Shown here one piece after another: positions 21,756 to 33,855 of a stretch of DNA of 64,000 nt. Under the pieces are notes generated by a model. It saw only the letters and a list, made by a program, of their open reading frames with translations, made no database searches and was not told the origin of the DNA. Source of the DNA: Maniola hyperantus (taxonomy: Eukaryota; Arthropoda; Insecta; Lepidoptera; Nymphalidae). A program made the translations under genes and the position numbers. How positions within the stretch are numbered: position 1 is the stretch's first letter; each line of letters opens with the position of its first letter. The stretch lies in the NCBI RefSeq assembly GCF_902806685.2, contig NC_048538.1:14756001-14820000 (forward strand), in the 5' to 3' direction.

Positions 21756-23180
21756 ATGGCCGATATAAAAATAGAATTAAAAACGGAAAATGAGCGCTTG
21801 CTTTTTAACGCATTTACAGAAAAAAAGCTGAAAATGAAAAACTCCAGCTTATAACTAAAAAAATGGAGCAGCAAATTTTGGAGCTCCAAAAACAAATTAA
21901 GCTCCTTTCTAATAAGGATAACAACCCAATGGATACGTCCGGATACAAAGAAAGTTCGGGTCCATCTGCTGAATATCATACGGACGAAGAGGAACTTGCG
22001 CAAGAAACAGAATGGATAAGAGTGAAGAGTAGGAAAAAAAGGAAACTAAGCACGTCACCCATTCTGTCACAGAGTAGAGAATTCGAAACGTCAACACAGA
22101 AACGCGTAAAAATGAAAAAAAGAAAACTAAGAAAGTACCACTACCCCCGCCTATAATGGTGGCCGGTGTGGAAAACTATCAAACATTTTTTGACTTACTG
22201 TCAGGAAATCTTCCCGAAGCCTCATCAGATTTTACATTAAAAATGATGAACGCAAAGAATGTCAAAATAAACGTTACCAATGAGGACACCTACCGATCCT
22301 TGACGAAAATCTTAACTCAAATCAATTTCTGTGGCATTCCTATGAGAATAAACAAGAAAGACCTATTCGTGTTATGGCTAAAAAATTGCCTGCCTCATGC
22401 CAGCCCAAAAGAATAATTGAAGACCTTCAAGCAAGGGTTATAAAATAGAAAATGCAGTGAACAAACTAAGATGGCAGAATAAAGAGCCGCTTATATGTTA
22501 CTCTAACATTTAATAATGTAGAAGATATAAATAAAATTTATGACATTAAACACATTCTAGGGTGTAAAGTTGAAATTCACCCTATCAAAACATCAAAACT
22601 GGTACCTCAGTGTAAAAAATGCCAAGCATATGGTCACACGCAGAAATACTGTGCCAGAGAGGCCAGGTGTGTAAAATGTACAGGAAAACATCTGACTCGA
22701 GACTGCACTAAGCCAGCAGAAGAAAAACCCAAATGCTTACACTGCGGTGAAGCGCACCCTGCTAACTATCGGGGTTGCATGGTTGCCAAAGAAATGCAGA
22801 TCCTAAAAAATAAGAATCTTAAAAATCATCAAAATCATCCTCATCTTATCCTCAGCGTTCATCGAAACCTGAGAAATCTACTAATTCCCATATAAATAAA
22901 ACTAATGAAGACACGAACAAAAGTGAACATCAAACTTATGCTCAAAAAGTCTCTAGAATTTGCCAAGCACAAAACTGCCCCAGGGAAATATGGAGAGCAA
23001 ACTAGATGAAATTCTCAAATACATGTCCTCGTTGACGAAAGATTGCAAAAACTTGAAAGTGGCGCTAATAAGGCTACCAATAAGCCGAAAAAAATGAATA
23101 ATAAGCTTAAATATTTGCATGGAACTCAAACGGACTACTACAACATCAACAAGAGCTACAAGTAGTCTTTGATACACTAA
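21756..23180 (+). pseudogene. jockey ORF1 (Gag-like nucleic-acid-binding protein), frameshifted
   Basis: ATG at 21756 starts MADIKIELKT; the frame shifts near 21830, 22140 and 22400. A coiled-coil-like MEQQILELQKQIKLL segment (21863 on) is followed by KKRKLSTSP basic stretch. MVAGVENYQTFFDLLSG begins the PRE_C2HC-like region (22156 on). Knuckles CKKCQAYGHTQKYC, CVKCTGKHLTRDC and CLHCGEAHPANYRGC lie at about 22614-22790, the pattern typical of jockey/X-element Gag. ORF1 packages element RNA in intact copies. Confidence 0.85.
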
Positions 23181-23189
23181 GATTGATAT

Positions 23190-25750
23190 TTGTCTAATAT
23201 CTGAGACACATTTTACTAAGCAATCGTTTATTAAATTTAACAGTTATAAAGTGTACCATGCCATATACCCAAATAATACAGCGAGAGGCGGCAGTGCCAT
23301 CTTAATTAAAGAAATTTGTACCATTATCAAGAATTCCAATATGAGGAACAGGAGATTCAGGCAGTAGCTGTGAAGGTCAAACTACAAAATACGAATTTTC
23401 GGTAGTAGCTATATATAGTCCCCCAAGGCATTCATTTCAAAAGAATATTATGTGAACTTCCTCGAGAAAATTGGACATAGATTTATATTGGAGGTGACTT
23501 TAACGCGAAAAATACCTTTTGGGGCTCCAGATTGACTACTACAAAAGGTAGAGAACTCTTAAGTGCCATTAAAGATTTAAAATGCGATGTAATAAGTACA
23601 GGTAAGCCTACCTACTGGCCTACAGATACGATGAAAATACCAGACCTAATTGACTTTTTTATTTATAAAAACATATCAACAAAATATCTAGACATTGATG
23701 AAATGTTCGACATGAATTCAGATCATTCTCCTATTCTCTTAACGCTAAGTGACACAATCATATATAAAGAAACCTATCCTGGTCTTGTAAACAAAAATAC
23801 AGACTGGGACAGCTTCAAAATGGATTTGACTAACAATATTAACTTAAATGTGCCGCTTAAAAACTCGGAACAACTGAACGAAGAAGTAAGAAAATTTGTA
23901 TTAGATATTCAGCTGGCTGCTTGGAATAATACACCAAAGCTTAGGAAAAAGCCCCAAGGAGTGGTTGCTTATCCCAAAAATATCCTTGAACTCATCATTG
24001 AAAAGAGAAGGCAAAGAAAAAAGTGGCATCATTCGAGATCTCCACTTGATAAAAGGTTGCTGAATTACTTGACCAAGGCACTAAAGAAACAAATCAAAAA
24101 CTTTAATGATTCGTCAACCTACAGTTATCTCCAAAGCCTCACGAGTGAAAGGAGTACCGACTATTCACTTTGGAAAGCAACTAGGAATTTAAAAAGACCA
24201 TGTATGCATATTCCTCCAATTAAAGAAGAAAATGGAATGTGGGCAAGAAATAGTGAGCAAAAAGCTAAAGATTTGCAGAACATCTCGAAAAAATATTTCA
24301 ACCAAACGAAGGAGAGCACATTGATTTTTCTACGATGGAAACAAATCAAGAAAACTCTCCCATTAAACTAGTAACGCCTAAGGAAATACTCAGTATGATT
24401 AATAAACTGAACTTAAAAAAAACTCCAGGATATGATCTTATTACTACAGAAATCCTGCGAAACCTTCCAAAAAAAGGAATCGTAAAATTAACGACGCTGA
24501 TTAATGCAGCATTTAGAATTAAGCACGTCCCTGATTTGTGGAAAGTTGCAGAAGTAATTATGATCGCCAAACCAGGCAAACCACCAAATGAGGTCACATC
24601 ATACAGACCAATTTCTCTGCTACCAATTATCTCAAAACTTTTTGAGAAGCTACTGCTCAGCAGATTGAAACCTATATTAGATGAGAAAAATCTGATTCCT
24701 GACCATCAGTTTGGATTCAGGGAAAAGCACTCGACAATCGATCAAGTACACAGAATAACAATATAATTGAAAGAACACTAGAAGAAAAGAAAGTCTGTTC
24801 AACCGTATTTCTTGATGTAGCACAAGCCTTTGATAAAGTCTGGCATGAAGGTCTTGTTCAGAAACTTAAAGTATTACTTCCTCAACCATTTGCAAACATA
24901 TTAGAATCATATATATCTGATAGAGTATTTCGAGTGAGGCAAGAGGAAGCTTACTCCAAACTCAAGGTGATCAAAGCTGGAGTACCTCAAGGAAGCGTTC
25001 TGGGTCCTGTCCTTTATCTCCTGTACACGTGTGATCTTCCACAACCCGATCACAATACCATCGCTACTTTTGCCGATGATACTGCTATCATAGCTGTGGG
25101 TAATACTCACCAGGAGGCATCGGGCAAAGTTCAAATAGCTCTAAATGAACTACACAAATGGACGAAAAAATGGAGAATAAGACTTAACGATTCCAAGTCT
25201 GCCCATATTGATTTTACTAATAAAATACCAAAATATTATCCCATTTATATTGACCAACAAAAGATACCCTATGCTAACACGGCAAAATATCTTGGAATGA
25301 CTCTTGACAGTAAGCTACGCTGGAAAGCACATGTCAAGAAGAAAAAAGAAGAGCTAGAGTTACGGTACAAAAAATTGTACTGGCTCATAGGCAGAAACTC
25401 ATCACTGTCAACTAAAAATAAGATACTATTATACAAACAAGTCCTAATGCCAGTGTGGACTTATGGTATCCAGTTGTGGGGCTGTACCAGAAAGACCAAT
25501 TTACTAATAATTCAGCGATTCCAAAATAAAGTGCTTAGGGGTATCGTCAATGCACCCTGGTACGTCAGGAATGTAGACATTCATCGCGATCTCCAAATGG
25601 GCTTCGTGGACACAGCTATTAGCAAACACGCTAAATCGCACGCACGAACGCAGGCTCCATGAACATGTTAACGTCGAGGCTATCCAGCTCCTCGACAACA
25701 CAGACCTAATACGTAGACTTAAGAGGACTAAGCCTTTTGAGCTAGTGTAG
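23190..25750 (+). pseudogene. jockey ORF2 (endonuclease and reverse transcriptase), frameshifted
   Basis: Endonuclease: ICLISETHFTKQSF with the catalytic Glu, GGDFNAKNTFWGS (about 23491-23530) and MNSDHSPILLTL with the catalytic His. Polymerase: KTPGYDLITTEILRN, SYRPISLLPIISKLFEKLL, DHQFGFREKHSTIDQ, FLDVAQAFDKVWHEGL (first Asp), GVPQGSVLGPVLYLLY and ATFADDTAIIA (catalytic DD). Tail: KYLGMTLDSKLRWKAH and PVWTYGIQLWGC. Frame changes occur near 23330, 23500, 24360 and 24765, so it is broken. Order and motifs are those of jockey. Confidence 0.9.
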
Positions 25751-26193
25751 TTATAGTGAAAGTGTAGTGCTAGTGCAAATCAAAGATCACACGAACAAAG
25801 TGAAAGCATAGTGCTAGTGCAATTTAAAGAACACAAGAACAAAGTGTCTTCCAATAAGGTATCTTAACTATAAACTAAGCTAAGTCAATGGACAGATTCT
25901 TAGGTATAAGTACGTTTATAAGTTTAGGTTAATATAATATTGCTTATTAGCCTCTTTCATAGGCTAGATTGTAATGGTAGTAAAGTACTGGTGACAGTGC
26001 TTTACGACAAAAAAAAAAAAAAAAAATATTTTCTAGAGTTTTATTTAATCTTATTGATTGATAGAAAATTGTAAAGGCGTGTTTATATTACAATGTAATA
26101 GGTTAAGGGCGCGATGTAAGGGCGTGTTTATATTACACTGTAATAAGTTACGGGCACACTATGTTGTTTGCGATGTAATGGTTTAAGGGCGCG

Positions 26194-26392
26194 TATTAGA
26201 ACGTGATATACTTGTATGTAAACTCATTACATCTAAAGTAAAGAAAGAATAAAATAGCGTTCTATATTTGTAAGTCTGTCACTTGTGAGTTGTCGTTATC
26301 GTTGGAAAAAGTAATGTCTTTCTGTTAAAATAATAAATTATATTTTATGTATTTATCAAGATTGAATTTATTGGGCGATCCACCTCCTAATC
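26194..26392 (+). repeat. 3' LTR of the copia-type element
   Basis: Partner of 17411-17611 with the same start and end words. A Helitron-like repeat begins directly afterwards. Confidence 0.85.
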
Positions 26393-26760
26393 TTAAATAA
26401 TAAATGGGAAAGTATGTTTGTTTGTTGATTTGTTCTTCAATCACGTCGCAATGATGCAATAGATTGACGTGATTTTTACATGGGTATAAATAAAGACCTG
26501 TAGGGCGATTGTCTAAAACCTGCATCAATCATTATTACAATCTCAATTGTTCTGATTGGCTGAATTTGTGCGATTCTTGTTGCAACAATGCATTGTGGCC
26601 AATAGTGAACGAGCATAAACCAATCAGAGATGATTGCGATCGTGACATTGTAGCTGTCAAACAACCGCGGTAGGGCCACTGGAGAGTGACATAGGCTACT
26701 TTTTATCCCGGAAAATTAAAGAGTTCCCACAAAGTCGCGGGCATCAGCTAGTCTATTATA
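26393..26760 (+). mobile_element. Helitron-like repeat H2 split by a short element
   Basis: TAAATAATAAATGGGAAAGT with (TTTG)n opens it; GACATAGGCTACTTTTTATCC, AAAGAGTTCCCAC and GTCGCGGGCATCAGCTAGTC close it. The 186-bp element at 26495-26680 interrupts it. Confidence 0.75.
26495..26680 (+). mobile_element. Short dispersed element P, copy 1
   Basis: Starts GACCTGTAGGGCGATTGTCT and ends CAACCGCGGTAGGGCCACTG. About 190 bp are nearly identical to 27721-27908, in the same orientation. Weakly inverted ends; non-coding. Likely a MITE. Confidence 0.85.
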
Positions 26761-27107
26761 ACTTGACGCGTACCACTTTCTCACTATACATTATTAGATT
26801 AAGCTTATTTCCGTTATTTCCGATAAAATATCGAATGAATAAGATAGGGCCCACCAGACCATGCTAGCCTTGGTTATAAATTAGACAAAATCTGTTATAA
26901 CAACATTGAAGGGACCGCGATTATTAGGTCACTTAATATCCACTAGTTGTAATAGTCAGTGTTTAGTCTTTATGCTACAAATAACCGGGACCTTGCCGGG
27001 ACTTATATTTTGGTCATTAAAACTGATACGTCATTGTGAATGATGTTGTTATAAACGGTTTTGACTGTAGTTTCTTTTGATTTTGATCATACTTTTGAGA
27101 TTAGAGT
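26761..27107. other. Unassigned stretch
   Basis: Nothing recognised. Confidence 0.4.
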
Positions 27108-27281
27108 CAGCCCCCCGATTCTGCAAGAAAAACGTATTCCTCGTTATCGTAATCGTCAAAAAATTCTGCCCTTTGATTGGTTGATTCGCTATTTACATGT
27201 TTTCACAACCAATCAAAGGGCAGAATTTGTTGACGATTACGATACCGATAATTACGTTTTTCTTACACAGTTGGGGGGCTG
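27108..27281. mobile_element. Fold-back MITE with 76-bp arms
   Basis: CAGCCCCCCGATTCTGCAAG ... GCCCTTTGATTGGTTG (27108-27183) pairs with CAACCAATCAAAGGGC ... GTTGGGGGGCTG (27206-27281), with scattered mismatches and a 22-bp loop. It causes the 80-codon frame there, which is not a gene. Confidence 0.9.
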
Positions 27282-27720
27282 GTCTGCCTCCCATGTAATG
27301 TAACAAATAGATTATCCTATACAATGTTGATATAAAAAGGTAACGTCATTTTAACTTTACAAAATTATTTATACAAGTCCACTGTCCAAATAAAATGTTG
27401 GCTGAGTGACACTAACACTTAAGTTACAACAAAAATAACTAAATATGGTATGCAATAACTTTAACACTAATCTTGTAGTATCTAACATAGTTAGGTCCAA
27501 ATGCGTCATGTCAGTGGGATGATGGATTAGATAGCAATAAGCTTATAAGTCGTAGATAATTGGTTTGAAGTATTCCGCTGATCTCTAGCGCAGCGGTAAG
27601 TTGAAGCCGAATGAGCCTTGGTTATTCTAAGCTTCAAAGTTTGGAACATCATCAGCGTAAAGTGGCCTGTCTACGGCATTCTACAAGATATACTTTGGAG
27701 AGTGTGCTTATGAACTTTTA
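27282..27720. other. Unassigned stretch
   Basis: Nothing recognised. Confidence 0.4.
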
Positions 27721-27908
27721 GACCTGCAGGGCGATTGTCTAAAACCTGCATCAATCATTATTACAATCTCAATTGTTCTGATTGGCTGAATTTGTGCGAT
27801 TCTTGTTGCAACAATGCATTGTGGCCAATAGTGAGCGAGTATTAACCAATCAGAGATGATTGCGATCGTGACATTGTAGCTGTCAAACAACCGCGGTAGG
27901 TCCACTGG
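27721..27908 (+). mobile_element. Short dispersed element P, copy 2
   Basis: Near-identical direct copy of 26495-26680, about 1.2 kb away. Confidence 0.85.
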
Positions 27909-28146
27909 TTCGTTTCACCTTTCTGCTAACTTACCGCAAGGCATCGTCAAGTATACCACCCATACGTATAGCCGAAATTTCTCCTGCCTTATAGCCTCCT
28001 ATTTTTAATTCGAGTCGCTAGGATATGGAACGGTTTCAGCATCAGCCGACATCAGTTTCTCCTGCACCTTTAATATTTTCCTTCACCATTAAAGCAAGTG
28101 ATATTTTATTGTCTAAACGTACATAACTCCGAAAAGTTAGAGGTGT

Positions 28147-28353
28147 GTGCCCAAAATCAAATCTCGGAGATCCCGAATAGGAGGCCGAAATTTACCCACT
28201 TTGGCCTTTAGAATGACATTTCTTCTTTGTAAAGCGTTGTCTCTGTTACTCATATCTATATGCCGTTTTGTCGGTCTCAACGACAGAGACAGTGCTCTAC
28301 AAATTTGCTATCTCCTAAAGGTCGATGTACATTAGTTTCGGCCGCGTACTGTA
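28147..28353. mobile_element. MITE with GTACGCGGCC ends, damaged copy
   Basis: Shares TCGGTCTCAACGACAGAGAC-type core, GTCGATGTACATTAG and TTTCGGCCGCGTACTGTA with 61632-61813; its left end has diverged or been lost. Confidence 0.75.
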
Positions 28354-28644
28354 GTTAATCTATGTCATTTGCTTCTTAGATTAGACGCATTATCCAAAGG
28401 TTTCTCCACGCTCGGCTGAGCATGGGAGCGGCAATGACCATGATTCGTTACGGTCCGTTCTCAGTCGCTGTCATTAGATACAATTCTAAGTTCATTAGTT
28501 TGTTTTGTTTTGTTTGTCTTTTCTGTTACGCGTACTAAGTGCCTGTTGTGGGAACACCTTTGTGACAAATATTAGAAATTGAAGCTTCTGTTGTTTTGGT
28601 GCTTTGGAGCCACGGTGGCTCTCTGAAGGTCTCAGTTTAACTTA
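28354..28644. other. Unassigned stretch
   Basis: Nothing recognised. Confidence 0.4.
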
Positions 28645-28895
28645 GACCCTCAATAGCTCAACGGTTAAGGAGCGGACTGAATTCTGAAACGTTTCCGGTT
28701 CAAACCCCACCAGTTGCACTATTGTCGTACCTACTCCTAGCACAAGCTTTTCGCTTAGTTGGAGGGGATAGGGGAATACAAGGCTAATATTCTTTTTAAA
28801 AAAACTTCTTTGACATTTTGACATCTTGAACATTTTGAGATACCTTTGCTCAGTAGTGGACCGACGATGGATTGACTATGATGATGATGACATAT
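28645..28895 (+). mobile_element. tRNA-derived SINE A, copy 1
   Basis: Head ACCCTCAATAGCTCAACGGT (A-box-like TAGCTCAACGG) and GGTTCAAACCCC (B box) followed by GTTGCACTATTGTCGTACCT and ACTCCTAGCACAAGC. The acceptor halves do not pair, so it is not a tRNA gene. A (GATGAT)n tail ends it. Other copies: 51926-52100 (+) and 63408-63538 (-). Confidence 0.85.
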
Positions 28896-29103
28896 AACTG
28901 AATTAGAACCATTACACAGAGCAAGTAGTAGTAAACGTGAACTTTTCCACCCAGATAGGAAGCCAAGCATTCCTCGAACCGCACACCGCGTCCCGCATTC
29001 CCTTTCGCGATGCCTTCCGAGAATACTGGCTCAAGATCCGCTATTCACTAGGCTGTGACCTTCCTCTAGCCATTACTTTGTACTTTGTGGACAATATAGT
29101 CAT

Positions 29104-29283
29104 ATATAAGTCTCACAAATTGCTATTGCGCTGGAACCATGTCTCATTAACATCGAAATGACTTCATTTTGACGTCATTTGACGTATATTTGAGTAAAAA
29201 TATACCATCAGCTCGAAACTTCAGTCTAGTGCTGACGTCACTAAAATGGCGGCCACGCGCATTAGCCATTTGCGGGACTTGTA
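29104..29283 (-). mobile_element. MITE with AAGTCCCGCAAATTGC ends, copy 3
   Basis: Antisense full-length copy; ends TATAAGTCTCACAAATTGC and CCATTTGCGGGACTTGTA, slightly diverged. Confidence 0.88.
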
Positions 29284-29865
29284 CCACAATCTACTTCAGC
29301 AGTTGTTCTTATTTGACATTGGTTGGTATGAATTGCATTGTTCCGATTATTACCCATGGGATTTATTAGACTTGATAATAGATAAATGAAACTAATAGAA
29401 AAGACTTGCCTGTTGCTTGTAAATTGGAAGTAACATACAATTTAATTACCTACATGGCAATTATAATATTAAACACTACGTCTTTAATTTCTAGGTCTTC
29501 ACCACTAAAAGCTACAACTATAATATCGATGGGCGCAGGCCTTATTGAGTATATAACTATACTTCATTAAAGGCACAGTATTAATTAGTAAAACACAGAT
29601 CTCAAAACGTTAAAATTTAATCAAAGATCGCTAAAACGGTACCAAAATAAAACAATTGCACTAGATTTAAGTATCGTTAATCGCCTGCTATTTGGTCGAC
29701 CCTAAGCCTAAATCACTCTGTCGAATAAAAACTGGTACAACGGTCGGAGTATAATCGCCCACACGTCCCAATTAAACGCAATTCCGTACCAAATCCGATC
29801 CGAAGCCCCCTTGAGGCTGTCATCACAGCATGCTGCGCGTAAACGCAGCGTCCGACCCCAGGCTT
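29284..29865. other. Unassigned stretch
   Basis: No gene or repeat recognised. Confidence 0.4.
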
Positions 29866-30300
29866 GTCAGTCGTACCGTACCCATCAATCTGCTAGCTCT
29901 CGCTGTACGCGCGTGCTATCGTTTCCTTGCATTTTGACAGCGGACATATTATTGCCCGTAAAAACTAAGTGACATTTGTGCCGTGTTATTTGAGAATTTT
30001 GGCAATAATCTGTTAGCACTCACTGTATGCGCGTGCTATCATTTCCGTACATTTTGACGCACGCATTGTTGTCCGTATACATTTGTGCGCTGTTATTGTT
30101 GACAATTAAACGTAAAAAAGTTCGTAAAAGTTTAAATTATTTGGACATCTGACATTCGTAAAGATTTTGTGAAAATTGTGCCGTGTAATTTTCTCTATTT
30201 TGACAGTTGATATCCGTGAAAAAAATTCGTGAAATCTATGCGGTGTAATTTGAATATTTTGACAGTAGACGCTTACGTCCGTTTACGTTTTAGTGCCGTG
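29866..30300. repeat. Diverged repeats of a TTTTGACAG/GTGCCGTGTAATT unit
   Basis: AATCTGCTAGCTCTCGCTGT and AATCTGTTAGCACTCACTGT (about 29887 and 30006) open two related blocks with GCGCGTGCTATC and CATTTTGAC. Shorter GTGCCGTGTAATTT-CTATTTTGACAG words recur to 30300. Non-coding. Confidence 0.7.
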
Positions 30301-30786
30301 TAATTGGTAACTAATGGATGTGTGAGACGAATTCGGTAATCTATGTCCAATCGGCGTAAAGTCGAATCGACAGCCAAGGGTCGAGAATTCTGAGAGAGTT
30401 CTGCATTCTGTGCTCACTTTAATGAATGGCTTGAATGAGCATATTTGTCATCAGCAGTGAAAACGGAACGCAGAACTCTGCTCGGAACTCTGGATCGTTA
30501 GCAGTGGAATAGTCGACACCTACGAAGCTGGCTGACGATATCGCCCCCAATACCCACTAAAACAGTTAATTAGAGCGTATACGATCGTAATTAAGTTGCG
30601 TACCCTAATGTTTTATTTATAGTACCTAGTGAAAATTGTCCTTTTCGTTTATATTCTCCTATATCTTATAACAATATTTCCAAGGTAACGTTGACTGTAC
30701 GTAAAGTCAATCATTAAAAATTAGCGACAGTTACAGGACAATAACTACAGTGTCTCTTTCCGTTGTTGTTGGGGCCATATCTACCT
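30301..30786. other. Unassigned stretch
   Basis: Nothing recognised. Confidence 0.4.
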
Positions 30787-30825
30787 ATATTTTCACAATG
30801 TATATTTCCTACATTGTGAAAATAT
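30787..30825. repeat. Perfect 16-bp hairpin
   Basis: ATATTTTCACAATGTA (30787-30802) and TACATTGTGAAAATAT (30810-30825) with a 7-nt loop. Confidence 0.95.
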
Positions 30826-31554
30826 ATTATGGCCTATACACTTGTCCATTCGATCACTTTGGGATTTGTACAGAACCAAAATATCATCATAGTTTCCAAA
30901 ATGTTGTGGATACATGAAATACTAGTTTATTGGGGTAGTGTTGTTTATGAAAATGTTTCGTTTTCAAACACTCGACCCGTGGCAAAACAATTGTTATGCT
31001 GGCATTTAAAAGTGATTTGTCCTTTACAAACGTAGAGTGAACGTTTGCCACTTCGAGCTGGTTTCTTTGCAATTCAGAGTGCAATGTACTACTTGATTCG
31101 TTATGAATGTCAGCAGTCAATCACAAAACTTTATAATGTCAAAGATATCTCAACGTTATAGTAGAAGGGATAAAAGCGACAAAAAAGCCAAAAAAGAAGC
31201 TTATCTTTGGCTCCTTTAATTGTAAAGTGAAAGCTTCAATAATACTGAAGAGGATTGAAACTTACTTATGAAAACAAAATACAGGTATAAGTCCAAACAC
31301 GACTATCATAATATATGCCACTAAGTTCCAGCGCCCACCTCCCTCTCCATCAGGATCTTATCACAGACTTTTTTTAAACAATTCATGAAAACAAAGCAAA
31401 TAAGTCCAAATCGACTGTTTTGCTTATAACCCATAAACCGTCACAGAGTTCCAATGTCCAACGGCCCACCTCCATCATCATTATTCAGAGTCCCTCAATG
31501 GAACCATAATCAGTATGGAAAAATCAGTTACCAATTTCGAAGAAATGACAAAAT
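30826..31554. other. Unassigned stretch
   Basis: The open frames around 30829-31120 have no domain support. Confidence 0.4.
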
Positions 31555-31645
31555 CGACGGCGAGACCGTGGCGTGTGGAAGTCCTTACAAGAGAGTAGAG
31601 ACCTATGTCCAGCCGTGAATGTCTATCGGTTGATGATGATGACAA
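31555..31645 (+). mobile_element. LINE 3' tail
   Basis: GGCGAGACCGTGGCGTGTGG, AAGTCCTTACAAGAGAG and CTATGTCCAGC...GATGATGATGA, sense orientation of the tail at 61922-62000. Confidence 0.8.
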
Positions 31646-33855
31646 AATATGTACGAACAAAGTGACCTAAATACTTAAAGCTTTTAAAAGCGCTTTTAAA
31701 TTTTCTTAATTTTTTCGAACTTCTAATCAAATATTTCTCTATATTCGTACGTTTCAGTAAGAATCCTAGTACTTGTTTACTCATAAGTACGCATAGATCG
31801 TGCTAGTTGTCTATTTCAATGCTTATCATTTATTAATAGGCAGCGCTTGTGCGTTTGTTTATTTGCCGCCGTAACCTTCTCGATACGGTGTGAAACTTGA
31901 CGCAGATCCCTACTGGCAGCTCCGATGCATAAATGCATTAGGGACGCTTCTTACTTTGAAACATTAAGAGAAGTTAGTTCGGAGCGCGCTCCATACAAAC
32001 GTAGTTTGATTCTCATTTGAATATTATAACCATTGAAATTTTGTAGACACGTATTGGAAACAAATATCTCTCTCTGTCTGTGGTTTGCCAAATTTCCGTT
32101 AAAATATTCAAACCTAACCAAATCTATCAAAACCCATGTATTGAAAATATTTTCAATCAATTAACAACAATTTTCAAACAACTACGACTCTTCCTCTTTC
32201 TTTCTTGCCTCTGGAGCCTGCTTGAGGTAAATAGACTCTATCAAGTTAATATCTATCTTCTATCTTAGTAGTCAATAGTAATATACGGTCTACTATAATA
32301 AACTCTTCTTCTTTGTTGTCACCTCTCTCGAAGAGCGGTCGTGATCGTCACTGCAGTGTTGTGGGCAGGCTTTACTATCCATCTCTAGGTAGGTACTCCT
32401 CTCTGACACCTTGCTTGTTACTTATGTAAGGACGCTTCCAACGTACCCCTCACTTGGTCTACCCAGCAGACATAATAGGTATTTGAAAACAATCTTGATT
32501 AGAGTTTTAGCATATAGGATATATGCTATGCCAACAAAGCCAGATGCTAATACAATTAAAATGATGTTAATTTTATCGTCTTATGATTCTTATATTATTT
32601 CTGTAGTCGGCCTTGGCAGTACATAATATGCCATAGTGCTGCCTACTTGGAGAACAACGCCTACATCTGTTTTATAATACATAGGCAAATTATAAATAAT
32701 TACTGCTATTAATATTTTTCATTGCTTTAGATAATTGTAGATTTAAAAACAATTGCAAAAAGTAAAAAAAACTCTGTTTCTGATTACCTGTTATATTTTT
32801 ACATACGATTATGGTATGAAATCGAAATCTGTTTAAGGGAAACACAGCTACGAAAAGCTAGTAGAGCTTGCAAAAATTAAAATTCTATCATGGTTGTGAT
32901 CCATAGGGGTATGGTTTAGTAAGTTACGGATTGTCCTTTAACTGAACCAGTAAACTTAACTCAAGCTCATCTCTAAACCTCTCCTCTACTTAACTAATTG
33001 GAACCTGTGGTACTTAAATTTATCTTTGGACTACAAAAACCTGGTTCGAAAACAATCTTTCCTACAAAAAAAATATATTTTTTTTGCCTCACGACAATTT
33101 CCGCTGTATTTTTAGGGCGCCGGTCGCCCGCCCACCACTCGTCGGAATAGTCTACTACTCTTATGTAATCAGCGAACGTAAATTACAGGTGTGAGACCTC
33201 GCGTGAGCCCTTCACATTTAGCTGTGGTCCCGTACGTTGATAATTACATGCAATTTGTATTATGACTTTCTAAACCACTGTTTCACGTAATCTATAATTT
33301 TCTATGGGTAGGTATGTTGCGGAGAATGGACGGAAGGAGGTAATTTCCAATGTTAGAAATAGTGCCTAATTGAGATCATTGGATCGAACTGAATAGTTTT
33401 TTTCGCTTCATAATATTTCTATTTTATTGTTGTTTTAAAGGAGATTTCTTCGGACCAGGTCTGGTATAATATTATTTAGGTAATTATTTAAATTGAGCAT
33501 ATTATCGAAATAAGTACCTATCTACTTTTTAGCATTTAGCACGTTCCACCATAAGATAGCTTTAGTATACCCGCGTACCTAATTAAGTGGTTTACGAAAA
33601 CCCAAACACACTGATGAAGACGGTCCCTTATGTTATGAAATATAGCGTCGAAACCATCAATCTGACGGGAATAGAACGTCGCGTAACGCCGTCGCCAGCT
33701 GAGTAGTGTGACCGTGCTATCATCCGGCATCGCCCGCGCCTCCGATAACCCTGCGTCTCACACACCAAAATAACCAGTCTACTTCAAGCAGCAGTCGCAA
33801 AACGACTGCAGGAAAATTCTGTTCTGCTCCGCCTTTTATACCCCAGACGTGAGGG
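31646..33855. other. Intronic/unassigned stretch upstream of exon 1b
   Basis: Mostly AT-rich with no recognised gene or repeat; the last 400 bp (about 33450-33855) become less AT-rich and could hold a promoter for exon 1b, without a clear core motif. Confidence 0.4.

Larger units (their letters stand above)
21560..26026 (+). mobile_element. jockey-type non-LTR retrotransposon, inserted into the copia element
   Basis: Order is a 5' segment with GC-rich words (about 21620-21690), ORF1 with three CCHC knuckles, ORF2 with endonuclease and reverse transcriptase, a 3' UTR and a poly(A) tail at 26009-26026. Its position between copia RNase H and the right LTR shows that it is younger than the copia insertion. 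No clear target duplication found by eye. Frameshifts in both ORFs mean it is probably inactive. Confidence 0.88.
17411..26392 (+). mobile_element. Decayed copia-type LTR retrotransposon, interrupted by a jockey LINE
   Basis: Direct repeats of about 200 bp at 17411-17611 and 26194-26392 serve as LTRs. Between them are gag and pol remnants in copia order (CCHC knuckle, protease, integrase, reverse transcriptase, RNase H). Just after the left LTR lies GGTTATGGGCC (17616-17626), complementary to the anticodon arm of initiator tRNA-Met; Drosophila copia is known to be primed by a half initiator tRNA-Met. A jockey-type LINE (about 21560-26026) separates RNase H from the right LTR. Confidence 0.88.
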
